Assembly: GCF_022539315.1 (NCBI RefSeq)
Contig: NC_066319.1
Span: forward strand, 24,576,093-24,640,092
Source: Serinus canaria
Taxonomy: Eukaryota; Chordata; Aves; Passeriformes; Fringillidae
DNA: 64,000 nucleotides
Direction: 5' to 3'
The position numbers were made by a program, and so were the translations under genes. The notes below the pieces were generated by a model that did not search any database, was not told the origin of the DNA, and worked only from the letters and a program-made list of their open reading frames with translations. This document shows, one piece after another, positions 13,891 to 24,500 of the stretch (the first letter of the stretch is position 1; every line of letters starts with the position of its first letter).

Positions 13891-14040
13891 TGTAGGATAG
13901 AGAATGTGCAACTTACTGAGCAACAACTGAGTTTGGCAAGAAGACACACAAACCAAAGCCCATTTAATCTCTCCTGCACTTCAAATAGAAATTGAAAACC
14001 TTATAGGCTAAGTCGTCACATAGGATTTTATAATCGAGTT

Positions 14041-14350
14041 CGCTTTACCATGGGAAACAGCCGCGGGCAAAAAAGAGAAATAAGGGAAAGCTGCTGCTCT
14101 GCTGCCAAACGGCCTTCGGCTCAGGAGCTGGAGAACCGCGGGGGCCGGGCCCCCTCTGGCGGACACCTGCAGGGAACGGGAACGGGAACGGGAATGGAAG
14201 CGTGTAGCGCCGCTTCTGCAGACAGGTGAGAGAGGCACATCTCCCGTCCCGCCCTGGCCGCGGCTCCCGGCTCTGGGAGGCTCCCGGCTCCGCGCGGCCG
14301 AGGCGTTCTCAGCACGGAGGCGCCGCTTCCTTAACGGGATCCCCCGCGCT
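14041..14350. promoter_or_regulatory. CpG-rich patch, possible promoter of an unidentified transcript
   Basis: A short GC- and CpG-rich block stands out from A/T-rich flanks, with runs such as CCGCGGGGGCCGGGCCCC and CTCCGCGCGGCCGAGGCG. It includes a hexamer repeat, about four copies of GGGAAC, near 14171-14194. A candidate donor, CAGACAGGTGAGAG, falls near 14227. No recognised coding exon is attached on either strand. It could be the promoter or first exon of a noncoding RNA or of a gene whose other exons I cannot see. Confidence 0.5.
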
Positions 14351-15165
14351 CCTCTCTCTGCTGGCGCTGCTCCAAGGATGGGAAGGATTCCTTGGGCTGC
14401 TGCTCGTATTTTCTCTCCAAGAGCTGCACTCCAAATTCCACCTGTCAGTCGGTAGGTTGCACTGTAACATCAAGATTGAAGTCTCCTGTTCCTGTTTTCC
14501 CATTGAGCAGCTCAACAGCAAAGACAATGAAGCCTTTTATTTGAGTTTGTCCCGATTCCCTGCTTTATGCCTACAATACCTGGAATGAACGGGTGGTCTC
14601 TAACACAATTACTGGGCAAATATGAAGCTTAGCTTCAAGTTGTCTTTCAAATGTTTTTTACTACTAAAAAACCTAACCAAACAAAAACCCCAACAAGCAA
14701 AGAAATGCCAAAAAATTAAAGATTGAGAGAGTTGAGAGAGAACCCCCCCCCCATTTCTTCCCTTTAAATTTAGCTTTATTCAGATATTGAGTTTTACTTC
14801 CTTGAATAAATCAATGAGTTTCCTCATTTAATTGTGTGAGTCTTTACGACGTGGGGTTTTATATTAAACTGGAAAGAATGCACAAGGCACCTGCAAACCC
14901 ACGCAGTTACCGGGATGACTCATTTGCACTCCGTGACTCTTTTTGCAAACACTGCAGGACACTTACTCCTGAGGGCAGGCGGGTCAACACTGGCAGAAGG
15001 GTGGGCTGGGGACAACTGGAGTTTTGCAGTTCAGCTGATTCTTGTTATTCTGAGCCAGGATCTCACCACAGGTTTAGGACAAAAAAACCCACCCAGAGCA
15101 GCTTGAGAGCAACGCTGTCAGCCGTAGAGAATACGCTTTCTTGTCTTATTAACACCCAAGAACAG
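14351..15165. other. Intergenic region before the ZFYVE19 promoter
   Basis: No gene is seen. It includes a C9 run near 14743-14752. Open frames on both strands show no protein family pattern. Confidence 0.5.
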
Positions 15166-15169
15166 CTAA

Positions 15170-15543
15170 TGCCCTCCGGGCCAGGGCGCCTGCGGCGGGG
15201 GCGAGCAGGAGCACCGGACTGCATGTACCACAATGCATCGCGCGGCGATGGTAGCCGAGACGGCCGGCCACTGGGATCGTGTGGAACCCTGGGCGGTGTA
15301 GTTTATTTGCGGAGAGCCGCTTGGCGTCTGAAGGCGGAGAGGGCGGAGTAAGGGACTACAACTCCCATAGGGCCATGCGTCGCCAGGTCTGTGTTGAGGG
15401 GACGGGAGGGTGGTGTCCGCGGCTCCCGGCTTGTGACAGCCCCGCTCGCCGCCGATCCTTGGCCGCAGCACCGGGCAGACCATGGAGCTTGGGATAGCGG
15501 GGGTGCAGCGCCGTGCCTGAGGGCGAGCTGGGGCGGTAGCGCC
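15170..15543 (+). promoter_or_regulatory. ZFYVE19: ZFYVE19 CpG-rich promoter and 5' leader
   Basis: CpG-dense sequence leads up to the ZFYVE19 start codon with no clear TATA box. Two matches to the ACTAYRNNNCCCR motif (the ZNF143/THAP11-type element of housekeeping promoters) occur in opposite orientation: ACTACAACTCCCA on the + strand at 15355-15367, and ACTACACCGCCCA on the - strand at 15290-15302. Opposed copies would suit a promoter firing in both directions. The transcription start is not marked by sequence alone. Confidence 0.7.
15482..15520 (+). CDS. Short upstream ORF in the ZFYVE19 leader
   Basis: An ATG in a strong context (ACCATGG) opens a 12-codon frame, MELGIAGVQRRA, that ends in TGA at 15518-15520, 23 bases before the ZFYVE19 start and in a different frame. 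If it lies in the mature leader it should reduce or gate ZFYVE19 translation. Whether the transcript includes it depends on the start site, which is unknown. Confidence 0.4.
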   Translation: MELGIAGVQRRA

Positions 15544-18500
15544 ATGGATAGCCGGTGCTATGGGTGCGCGTCCAAGTTCTCCGTCTTCAAGAAAGAGGCA
15601 AGTCCGGCTGCGGGGGTCAGGAACAGGCCGGTCCCGCGGGTGCCTCCCCCGCCGTGCGAGGGTCTGAGAAGGGAACAGGGAACTGCTTCTCCCGGCGCCG
15701 AGACATGCTTCCCGGCCAGCATCCTGGCGTTGTTGTCCTTGCTTACTGAGCTCTTGTGGTGCCTAATTCCGATATGTCTTCAGATATGAGAAATTACTGA
15801 CCAAAAACCCAAAAAGTCGTTGAATGCCATCCCTCTAATCCAGGATTCTGCCATGGTCTCAGACAGTTCACACACACATTCCCTATACCATGGGCTGAAG
15901 TGGTGACTCTGCTCCCAGCAGGAGTTATCCGCTGGTGCTGCAAGGTTCTTGAGTCTCCATATCTTCAGCAGCAGGTGGTGAAACAGTTCTGTCACAAAAA
16001 ATCAGCATAACCCCCTTATTATTTTGTGTGCCTCGGTGCGGGCACTGTGCCGGCAAGTGGCAGCAGTGTGGTGGCGAGGTGGTGAAGGCCTGTCCTGCCC
16101 CTCTCTCCTGTCTCTGCAGTGTGGCTGCAAGAACTGCGGACGGTCCTTCTGCTCGGGCTGCCGAAGCTTCAGCGCTGTGGTTCCCCGCTGTGGAAACACT
16201 CAGCAGAAGGTGTGCAAGCAGTGCCACGGAAAACTAACTGGGTAAGACAGGAGTGTTTCTTCACCCAAAGACAGTTTGCTGCTTTTTTCCTTCAGTTTAC
16301 ATTCCATGTGGTGTTGCAGATTTCTGCAGGAGAGCTCTGCCTTCCATAAGTGCAGGGATGCTACCTGTACCCCAGAATCAAGACAGAACATCTCTGAACT
16401 TGTTATATGAGCTGTGCAGTCCTAAAATAGGAATCAGGATTTGTTCCTGTTCTCTCTGGTTGACAAAGTAGTTTAAAAGTATCAGGTTTAAATCTTCATG
16501 GATGGACACTGAATTCCTGTGGACAGCTTAACTAGATGGGCTGAGGTTAAGTCACATTGTGTTTTTGCCCAGAAATCTCTATCACTTTAACACTTCTGGC
16601 AGTCTTCTCAGATGTGAATAGTTGAGTAGACTGACAATAACGTGTTCAAAGTGTTATTAATTCTGTGGGCACACAATGACATAAATCCTCCTTGTTGAGG
16701 GATCTCTGCTATGTGAGGCCTGAAGACGTAAAGTTTTGTAGTCTAAAATCTATAAAATTTTTGCTTTTAAAAGAAAACTTTAAAAATTATTTGCAAACAT
16801 AACCACTAGACTTCCCGTTGAAAACAAAACATGTAATTCAATAGCAGCAGGATTATACACTTGAACAAGCAACACAAGAACACAGGTGTACACCAGAATT
16901 TCTCTGTCAACCAATTCTTCTGTGTTCTCCTTTTTCTCTTGCATTTCTCTTGTTCCTTTTCCTAACTTTGCCCCTATAGCATGGAATTTTCACCAGTAAG
17001 GGGGGAATTTTCTGCTCTGCAGGTGTCTAAAGGAGAAGAGGCTCATTAGTGAAGGTCTTTATCTTCACAGGCTGCTGAAAACAGTGAAGGACAGTATTCA
17101 GTCTTTTCAGTTTTGAAATTATCTGATTTCCCTTCACAACTTCAAAGCCATTAAGAAACCAGGGCCCCCTGTCTTGATGTTTCCTCTGGGTGTTTTTTTC
17201 TCATAATTTTACTATCACTAGAGAGCTATAGCACTAGAGAGTTACAGCAGAAAAGCAATCTTCCCTGGCTGGATAGCAGGTAGATTATAGAATCATAGAA
17301 TGGTATGGGTTGGAAGGGACCTTAAAAATCATCTATTTCCAGCCCCTGTGCTGTGAGCAGAGACACCTTCCACTAGACCAGGTTGCTAAGAGTTCCATCC
17401 CACCTGAGCTTGAACACTTCCAGGGATGGGGCATCCACAGCTTCTCTGGGCAACCTGTTCTAGTGTTTCACCACTCTCCAAGTAAAGAATTTTTTTCTAG
17501 TATCAAATCTAAACCTGTGCTCTTTCAGTTTAAAAACATTCCTCCTTGTCGTGCCACTACGTGCCCTTCTGAAAAAGTCCTTCTCCATCTTTCCTGGAAG
17601 TTTCTGGGAAGACCCCAGAGCTGAATGCAGCACTGCTGGTGGGGTCCCATGAGAGAGGAAGAGATGGGTAGAATCCCGTCCCTTGCCCTGCTGGCCATGC
17701 TGCTTTGGATACAGCCCAGGACACAGCTGGCTTTCTGGGCTGTGAGCACACATTGCTGGGTCATGTCCAGCCTCTTATTCACCAGCACTCCCAGCTCCTT
17801 TTTGGCAGGGCTGCTCTTGATCTATTCGTCCCCCAGCCTGTGTTGATACCAGGAGTTGCCCCAACCCAAGTGCAGCACCTTGCACTTTGTCTCGTTTCAC
17901 CTCATGAGATTCCCAAGGGCCCACTTCTTGAGCTTGTCCAGGTCCCTCTGGATGGCATCCTGTCCTGCAGGTAACACACAGAGGCTGCAGTTCTGAAAGC
18001 TGCATATGTTGTTGTTTTTCATGCAAATAGCTTTCAGAATTGAAGCGTTAGAGCTTTGGAAAGTGTTCCAACAATGTTGCATTCAGTCATTACTATATGG
18101 GCCTTGGCTGTGATTTCTAAGAACAAATAAAATATGCTGACTAACTTACATAAGTGTCTACTTTAGTCCCTCGGCCTGAACACAGCAAAGTAGAAGAGTT
18201 AGACATGTTTTAGGTGTGTAGTGTTCAAGAGTTTTGTAAGATGTTATATAATAACTTTTGTAACGCTTTGCTTTACTTTTATGTTATATAATTCTGGTTT
18301 GTTGCATTCCCCAGCTCCTTCCAGAGAGTCCTGCTGCATGGAAGCTAATTACACTGGGAGTCTTACCTAAGTGCTCCCTACCTGCCCTCTGAACTAGGAG
18401 GTGCAGGCTGTGGGAGGCAAGGGTATTTCAGCCCCACCTCCCTGGGTCACTGGTGACCATATTAAATCACATTCTGTCCAGATGCAAAACAGCTGGACCA

Positions 18501-21500
18501 AAGGACAGAGATGAAGGCTCCTGCTGTCCTGGGCAGCTATGTTGTCTTAATCCCTTGCATAAGCTGATTCCTCTCAGTATTAGTGAGGTTAAGAAAGGGG
18601 CTGTACCACGAGGTCAAGAAACACCTACTGATTCCTCTGGAGATGAGAGTCTAAATGATTGTCAGTATTGTCAAGTATTGTCAGTATGTTGAGTTCAGAG
18701 AAATAATTTTTGTCTTTCAGAGAAGGATCTCAAAGCAGTTCAGCAAAATGGTCACCACCAGAAAACTACAAAAAGTGAGTTGCACTTGCCAAACAGTTCT
18801 TTCCACTGGGAGTCTTTTAGAGCCTCCTCTTCCCTTATGGACACCAGCAAAAGTGGGGCTTAAGGTGTGGGTATTTGCTTGTTCAGAGTTAGATTAAGGA
18901 TGGACTTTTTGTTTTGCTGTTTAGCCTGTTAGTTTGTTTAGAGGGGTGGGGGACATGCTCTTTTGAATAGACTCCTGAAGAGCCACCTGCCTGCAATTAT
19001 CTGTGGCTGATCAGAGTTGGCTTGGAAACAGGAACCTGGTGGTGAAATGTTCCTTGTGTCTTGGAAGTGCTGCCAAATGTGTCGTTCTTGTGAGCTAAGG
19101 TTTTCCTTACTCTTAGGAGTACTTTATTGTGCTGGTATTGGAGAGAGTGTTTTCATTTCTGTTCTGCCCTGGCATATTTCAGATAGCCTGTTGGGTTCAC
19201 AGAGGATGTTTTCTTGTCTCCAGGTTAAAGTCCCTGTTCTCATTGATTTGTGTTTTTTCCATCCATGTCACAGGCGTGTAGCAGCTTTTGAGGCTAAACA
19301 AAACCAGCTGAAAGACCAACAGAAGGCAGCTGCAAAACGCCCAGGTCGAGCAGGCTGCAGATACCAGGGGCTGTCAAAAGAGGATAGAGCTATTGCAGAG
19401 AGACTGGAGAGGCTCAGGGAAGAAAGGAAACCAAGTGAGTTTTAGAGAACACCATAAATACCTTGGGTGGGAACACCACTGTTTGGGAAACCAGGAACCT
19501 GGAGGGGGAGGAAAGCTGAGCTTTAAGTGGCTGTGATATTAGGGAGATGGAGGCTTAAAATAGGACAGAGCATCCAAGGTCTGCTGCCACTATGGCTAAC
19601 TTCTACAATGATTTTAGATCAATGTTCCAGTTTCATTTTGCTTCTCGGGGTTTCTCTTGAAATTACTACTCAGTTTTGGAGCAGTGTCTTACCTGTAAAA
19701 TCACTTCCTCATTTTCCATTTTTGGGGGGAAAAACCTGTGTCAAACCCACTTGGAGTAGAATGAAATTGAAGTCTTTGGCCAAACTATTTTGAAGAAGGT
19801 TTCCAGTGAGTCATTGTCTTGGGCAACAGCAGTTCCAATTTCTGTGGGACTATATTCTGACCAGCCTTGTCTCACAGAGAAGGAAAATTTTCATTTCAGT
19901 CCACAGCTATCAGGTTCTGGGACTGCTTTGAGGTGCTTGCATGAGAATAAAGTATTTTAAATGTTGTGTATGGTCTCTAAAAGGAAAAGAACACTCTTCA
20001 GAGTGGTTACTGGTTATCATAGAATCATCGAGTCCAACCGTTAACCCAGCACTGCCAAGTCCACCACTAAACCATATCCCAAAGTGCCAGATCTACACAT
20101 CTTTTGAGTACCTCCAAGGATGGTAACTCAGCCACTTCCCTGGGCAGCCTTTTCCAGTGCTTGACAACCCTTTCTGTGAAGCAATTTTTTCCTAGTATGC
20201 AATCTAAACCTCCCCTGGAATAACTTACAGCCATTGCCTCTCATCCATTATGTGGCAGGGGAGAGTTTCAGTCTGATAAGGCTGGGATTGCTTTAGGAAA
20301 TGTGGGACCAATGAACTGAACTGGCTAAATTACACTCATTTCTCTTCCTGTCCCTAGAATCCCAAGTCGGCTGATTTTCAGATGACATCACCCTAATTCT
20401 TATGTTATGGCTAGGAGATAAACTGTGAAGAAGGCAAGGACTTGGAAGAAAGGGATAGCAGTTAGCATCAGGGTAGTCTCTGAGTCACTGCAGTATAACC
20501 CTTCATTCACGTCAGGGCTGGGCGAGGCTTTTCCTCTGGTGTTCAGAGTCTGACTCCAGAAAGAAATACAGTTTTAAGGAAAAAAACATGTAGCTTTTCA
20601 ATTTCAATAACAGAATAATCTCCTCCCTTGGGTTATTGTGAATTGCAGAGTCCATCCCTACTCAGGCTGAGATCGAAGCTAGGCTGGCAGCCCTGAAGGA
20701 GGATGGCCGAGGACCTGTTCCATCCACACAGGAAATGGAGGACCGGTTGGCTATCCTGCAGGGTAGAGATCCTCCTTCCCAAGCTCCCAGACCTGTAAGC
20801 TCCCTCAGCTCTTTAGTCAGCAATTTATTCTGAGTTGACACAGTAACTGGTGTCAAAGCGTGCTAACCATTCTTCCTGCTTCAGCTTTCTTCTGTCCAGG
20901 TAGCTTTCGTCAGAATTCCTGATTGTGTCATTGCTCCAGAAGCAAATCACCAGCCTTTACTTGTTCAAAACTTCAGTTTGAATGCAGCATGCTCCTTTAT
21001 GCCAGATGTAGTTTGTTTGTATATTTTTAACAATAGATGCTAAGGTTTTTTACTCTCAACTCATTTATGTACATGAGTGGTCATAGTTTTTCAGAGCTGT
21101 TTGTGTTGGAGGCTTATCAGCCCTAGCTTCTAATTACACCTTCTAGTTGTTACTCCATACCAGCTGGGCAGAATCCTGTTAATTTTTCCAGAAATGGAAG
21201 CCCAGCGTGATTTGTCTGAGTTTGCAGAGGAACTAATTGGATATATGCCTTGAAAGCCTGTAGGAATGATCTTGTCCCCCAAGATACCATTTCCTTAGCA
21301 TTCTTTCAGATGCATGCCCAGCTGTTATCATAGGTTTTTGTGGAGCTGCTGGCTGGCACTGTTGAGAATGGCACTTTGTTTACACTGGAGGTAGTGGCAG
21401 AGCTGGAGTTGCAGCAGCATGTATTTCTACACATTCAGCACCCCTCTGCCTTGTTTGAGTGACTGCTCTTAGAGCTGTGTGCATTCAGCACCTCTGAAAA

Positions 21501-24500
21501 TGAAGCCCTTACAAATCTTACACTACATAACTGTAAACTGAGCTTCTCAGTGTTAGTGGAGGCATCTTTGTATACTGCTCCTATCTAGGGTGATCTTGCT
21601 TGCCAAAATTCTCCTTTGATTGAGTATGCCACTTTCCCACACTCACCTGGTTTCTTAGGTGCACCAAGCCCCGGATACCCGAAGTCTGGTCCAGCAGACA
21701 GATGACCTGTTAACCCAACTGTCTGAGGAGGTTGCCATTGATGAGCATTACAGACCAAGAGTTCAGCCTCAAGGTATCTGTTTTGGCTTCTAAAGACCTG
21801 TTTATGTCTAATAATCTATGTGCTATACTGAGAAGAGAGTTTGTGCCTCTCTATGTAACTTAACAGGTGAGCTGAGTGTCCAGTTTGTCCATATCTTTCT
21901 TTTATAATCCCTTGCACTGACCAAGAGCAGCCATCTGGCTCCATGCTGGGTCTTGGTGTCTTTGCTTGGAGATAGTTCCTTCTTGTCAGGGTTGTATTAT
22001 TCAGATTCTCTGTTTCTCTAAAGTGACTCCTCCCTGAGCTGTTGCTACTCCTAATGCACCTGTGTACTGTTACAAAACATCAGAATCCAGCACACCATTA
22101 TTTTCCTGGCTGCATTGCCTTCTCTGTAATCTCACTGTAAGCCACAGATCAGCTCATTTTCTTCTCTTCATGTACAGTGAAGATCCTACTGGCATGCCTT
22201 TTCCTCTCATTATCCAGTTTTATGGGGAGCAGCAGGCTGCTCTCATAGCATTATTTGTCATGCCCAAGGAACATGGCTGCTGAGTCACCAGTGTGTTCTG
22301 TGTGTCTGTCTGCAGCTGCTAGTAGCCAGAGTTTGAATGATCTCAATCGAGCAAGTGAAGATTGTGTTTGCCCTGCAAATCTGGACCCAAAACAGCTAGA
22401 GGAAGAGAAGAATAAACTGCTGGCAGAAGCTGCTGCTGAGCTGCGGGAAGAGAACACTAGGCAGGAAAAGGTCCTACAAGTTGCCAAGAGACTGGCAGCA
22501 CTCAAAGGCGAGGACCCAGAGAAAGGTGAGTAGCAGATGAGAATACAGTGCCAAGAGAGGAATCAAGTTGCTGTGACAGAGTAAATTCTTTGTAAGTGTT
22601 TATCCATTTAATTCTTCTGTTCTGCAAGAAACAGACTGAGACTTGGTTCTGTCTGCAAAGTTGTACAGGTTGGTTTGTCATGAAATCATTATGAGAGATC
22701 TAAGTTGAGGGTGAAAGCTGGGACTGTAAGGTCAGACTGCTTTGTCTTGCACCCTTCTTTGGGATAATTCTAGCATGCTCTGGTGAGGTTAACAAAACTT
22801 TTAAAAGCAAAACTCTGGTTTTGGTGGGGATCTTTTCCGACTCTCTTCCAAGTATTAAAAATAAACAGTAACGTCCTTTATGAGGAACCTGCAACTTAAA
22901 AGCTCAGAGCCAGAATGCCACAGCCAGCTCACACCACAAAGAATTGTCTCTGGTACATTAGTGTGCACAAGGCTTGAGGCAGGTGTGAGTTACAGTCTCA
23001 CATTTCTTACTCCTGCAGTTACACTGGAAACCTATAAGCTCCCTGACAGTGATGAGGAAGTGGCTGAGGAGGAAGCCATTCGCCGAGTGCTGAAACAGGT
23101 CAGAAGTGGCAGCTGTGGCCTTGTTTTTCTTCCTCTTGATTATGCCTTGTGTGTGTGTTACCTGGTGAGTGTACAAAGGTTGTGTTTCTGTTCCTGAGAA
23201 GAGTTTCCTTGCTTACTTTCCTAGTGCTTTTCCAATACTAGCTCCCATGGGCCATTCAACTATTTGACAGGCAATTGAAAACAATACTTCTAGTCTGTCA
23301 CACTGTCTTTCTCATTAGTGCTTAGTCTCCTGTGGTCTGCATGTGTCTCCTGTCTAACCACACTTTGCTGGTACTTCCTCTCTTCTTGTTCTGTGTTTTC
23401 GTCCAGCCAGTTAGAACATGGAGGATGAGATGTGTGCTTTGTAGCTCAATTTATGCCTACATTACTCCTCAAAATGTCTCCGAATTGTCTTGCAGGCAGA
23501 CCTGAGTTTAACTTTGTCTGATATGTCACATGTGTGTGATTAGCATGATGCTGAGGGCCTGCTAGCTGCACTGCAAAGCAGTGTGTGTGTGAGTGCAGGC
23601 CCCTGCTGCTGCAGCCTGTCCACAATGGACACACAGTGTTCCGAGTGCAGAGCGAGCTTACATCTGTCTGGGTAACACCAGCTGCATTCAGACTTGTCAT
23701 CTCCTGTTACTGCACGAGAGCCACAAGCACAGGAGGTTTAAGGCCTAGAATGAGGCTCACAGCTGTGTTTGAAACAAGAGACTTCTTTCTTTGTGTTGTT
23801 ACCAGCTCACAGAGGAAGCAGCCCTGGATGAAGCAAGTGGATTCAACATTCCCCCAGATCAGACCACCCAACCAGGACCCTCACAACAGAACCCGTGTAA
23901 GCAAGCAAAGCAAAAGGTCAGTGAACTTGTCAGGATATCTTCGACTGATGTCTGGAATGTTCCAGGGTGCCAGGAGAGTACAGTTCTGCAGCAGAAGTTT
24001 GTTGTATCCTAGGCTTGATGCAGAAAAAAAAATTAAATAACCAGTTTCTCCAGAGCTAACAAGCCAAGCAGCCTCTGCAAGGCTGACCAGCTCTGAGCTC
24101 AGCTGTGAATCATCCTTGTACTTACAAAAGGACTTATTCCCTGGAATACAATTCCTTTCAGTCTGGTTTTGTTGAATGTACAGAGCTCTGTAAACCAAGA
24201 GAAGTTGGGAGACACCTCACAATATGGATATTAGAGAATTATATATATAAGATGAACAAGGCGATGGTCTAGTACTATACAATCTGACCCAGAGTAAATG
24301 GGAGGTTTACCAGTGCTTTCAGCATGTGCAGAATAGAACCTCTAGATAGTATCCTACTCTTCATGTTCTCGTATAATGTCAGAGGAAGGAATTAGTAGCA
24401 GGATACCCTATGCTCAGAGCAGATTCTGACCTACTGTGGAAATATATACATAATCTCTAATGTATATTGCAATAATTAAATGCACCTGTGACTCACAAGC

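Noticed and set aside
13656..13979. A 107-codon - strand frame that looks protein-like.
   Set aside because: It lies within a CR1 3' fragment and reflects repeat sequence.
15391..15789. A 132-codon frame through ZFYVE19 exon 1 as a longer ZFYVE19 N-terminus or separate gene.
   Set aside because: It starts with GTG and runs into intron 1; only the part from ATG 15544 to 15597 matches the family.
23806..23896. ZFYVE19 exon 9 ending at the GTAAGC donor at 23897.
   Set aside because: Joining there to 25304 gives an in-frame TAG; the donor at 23917 (AAG/GTCAGT) keeps the frame in phase 0.
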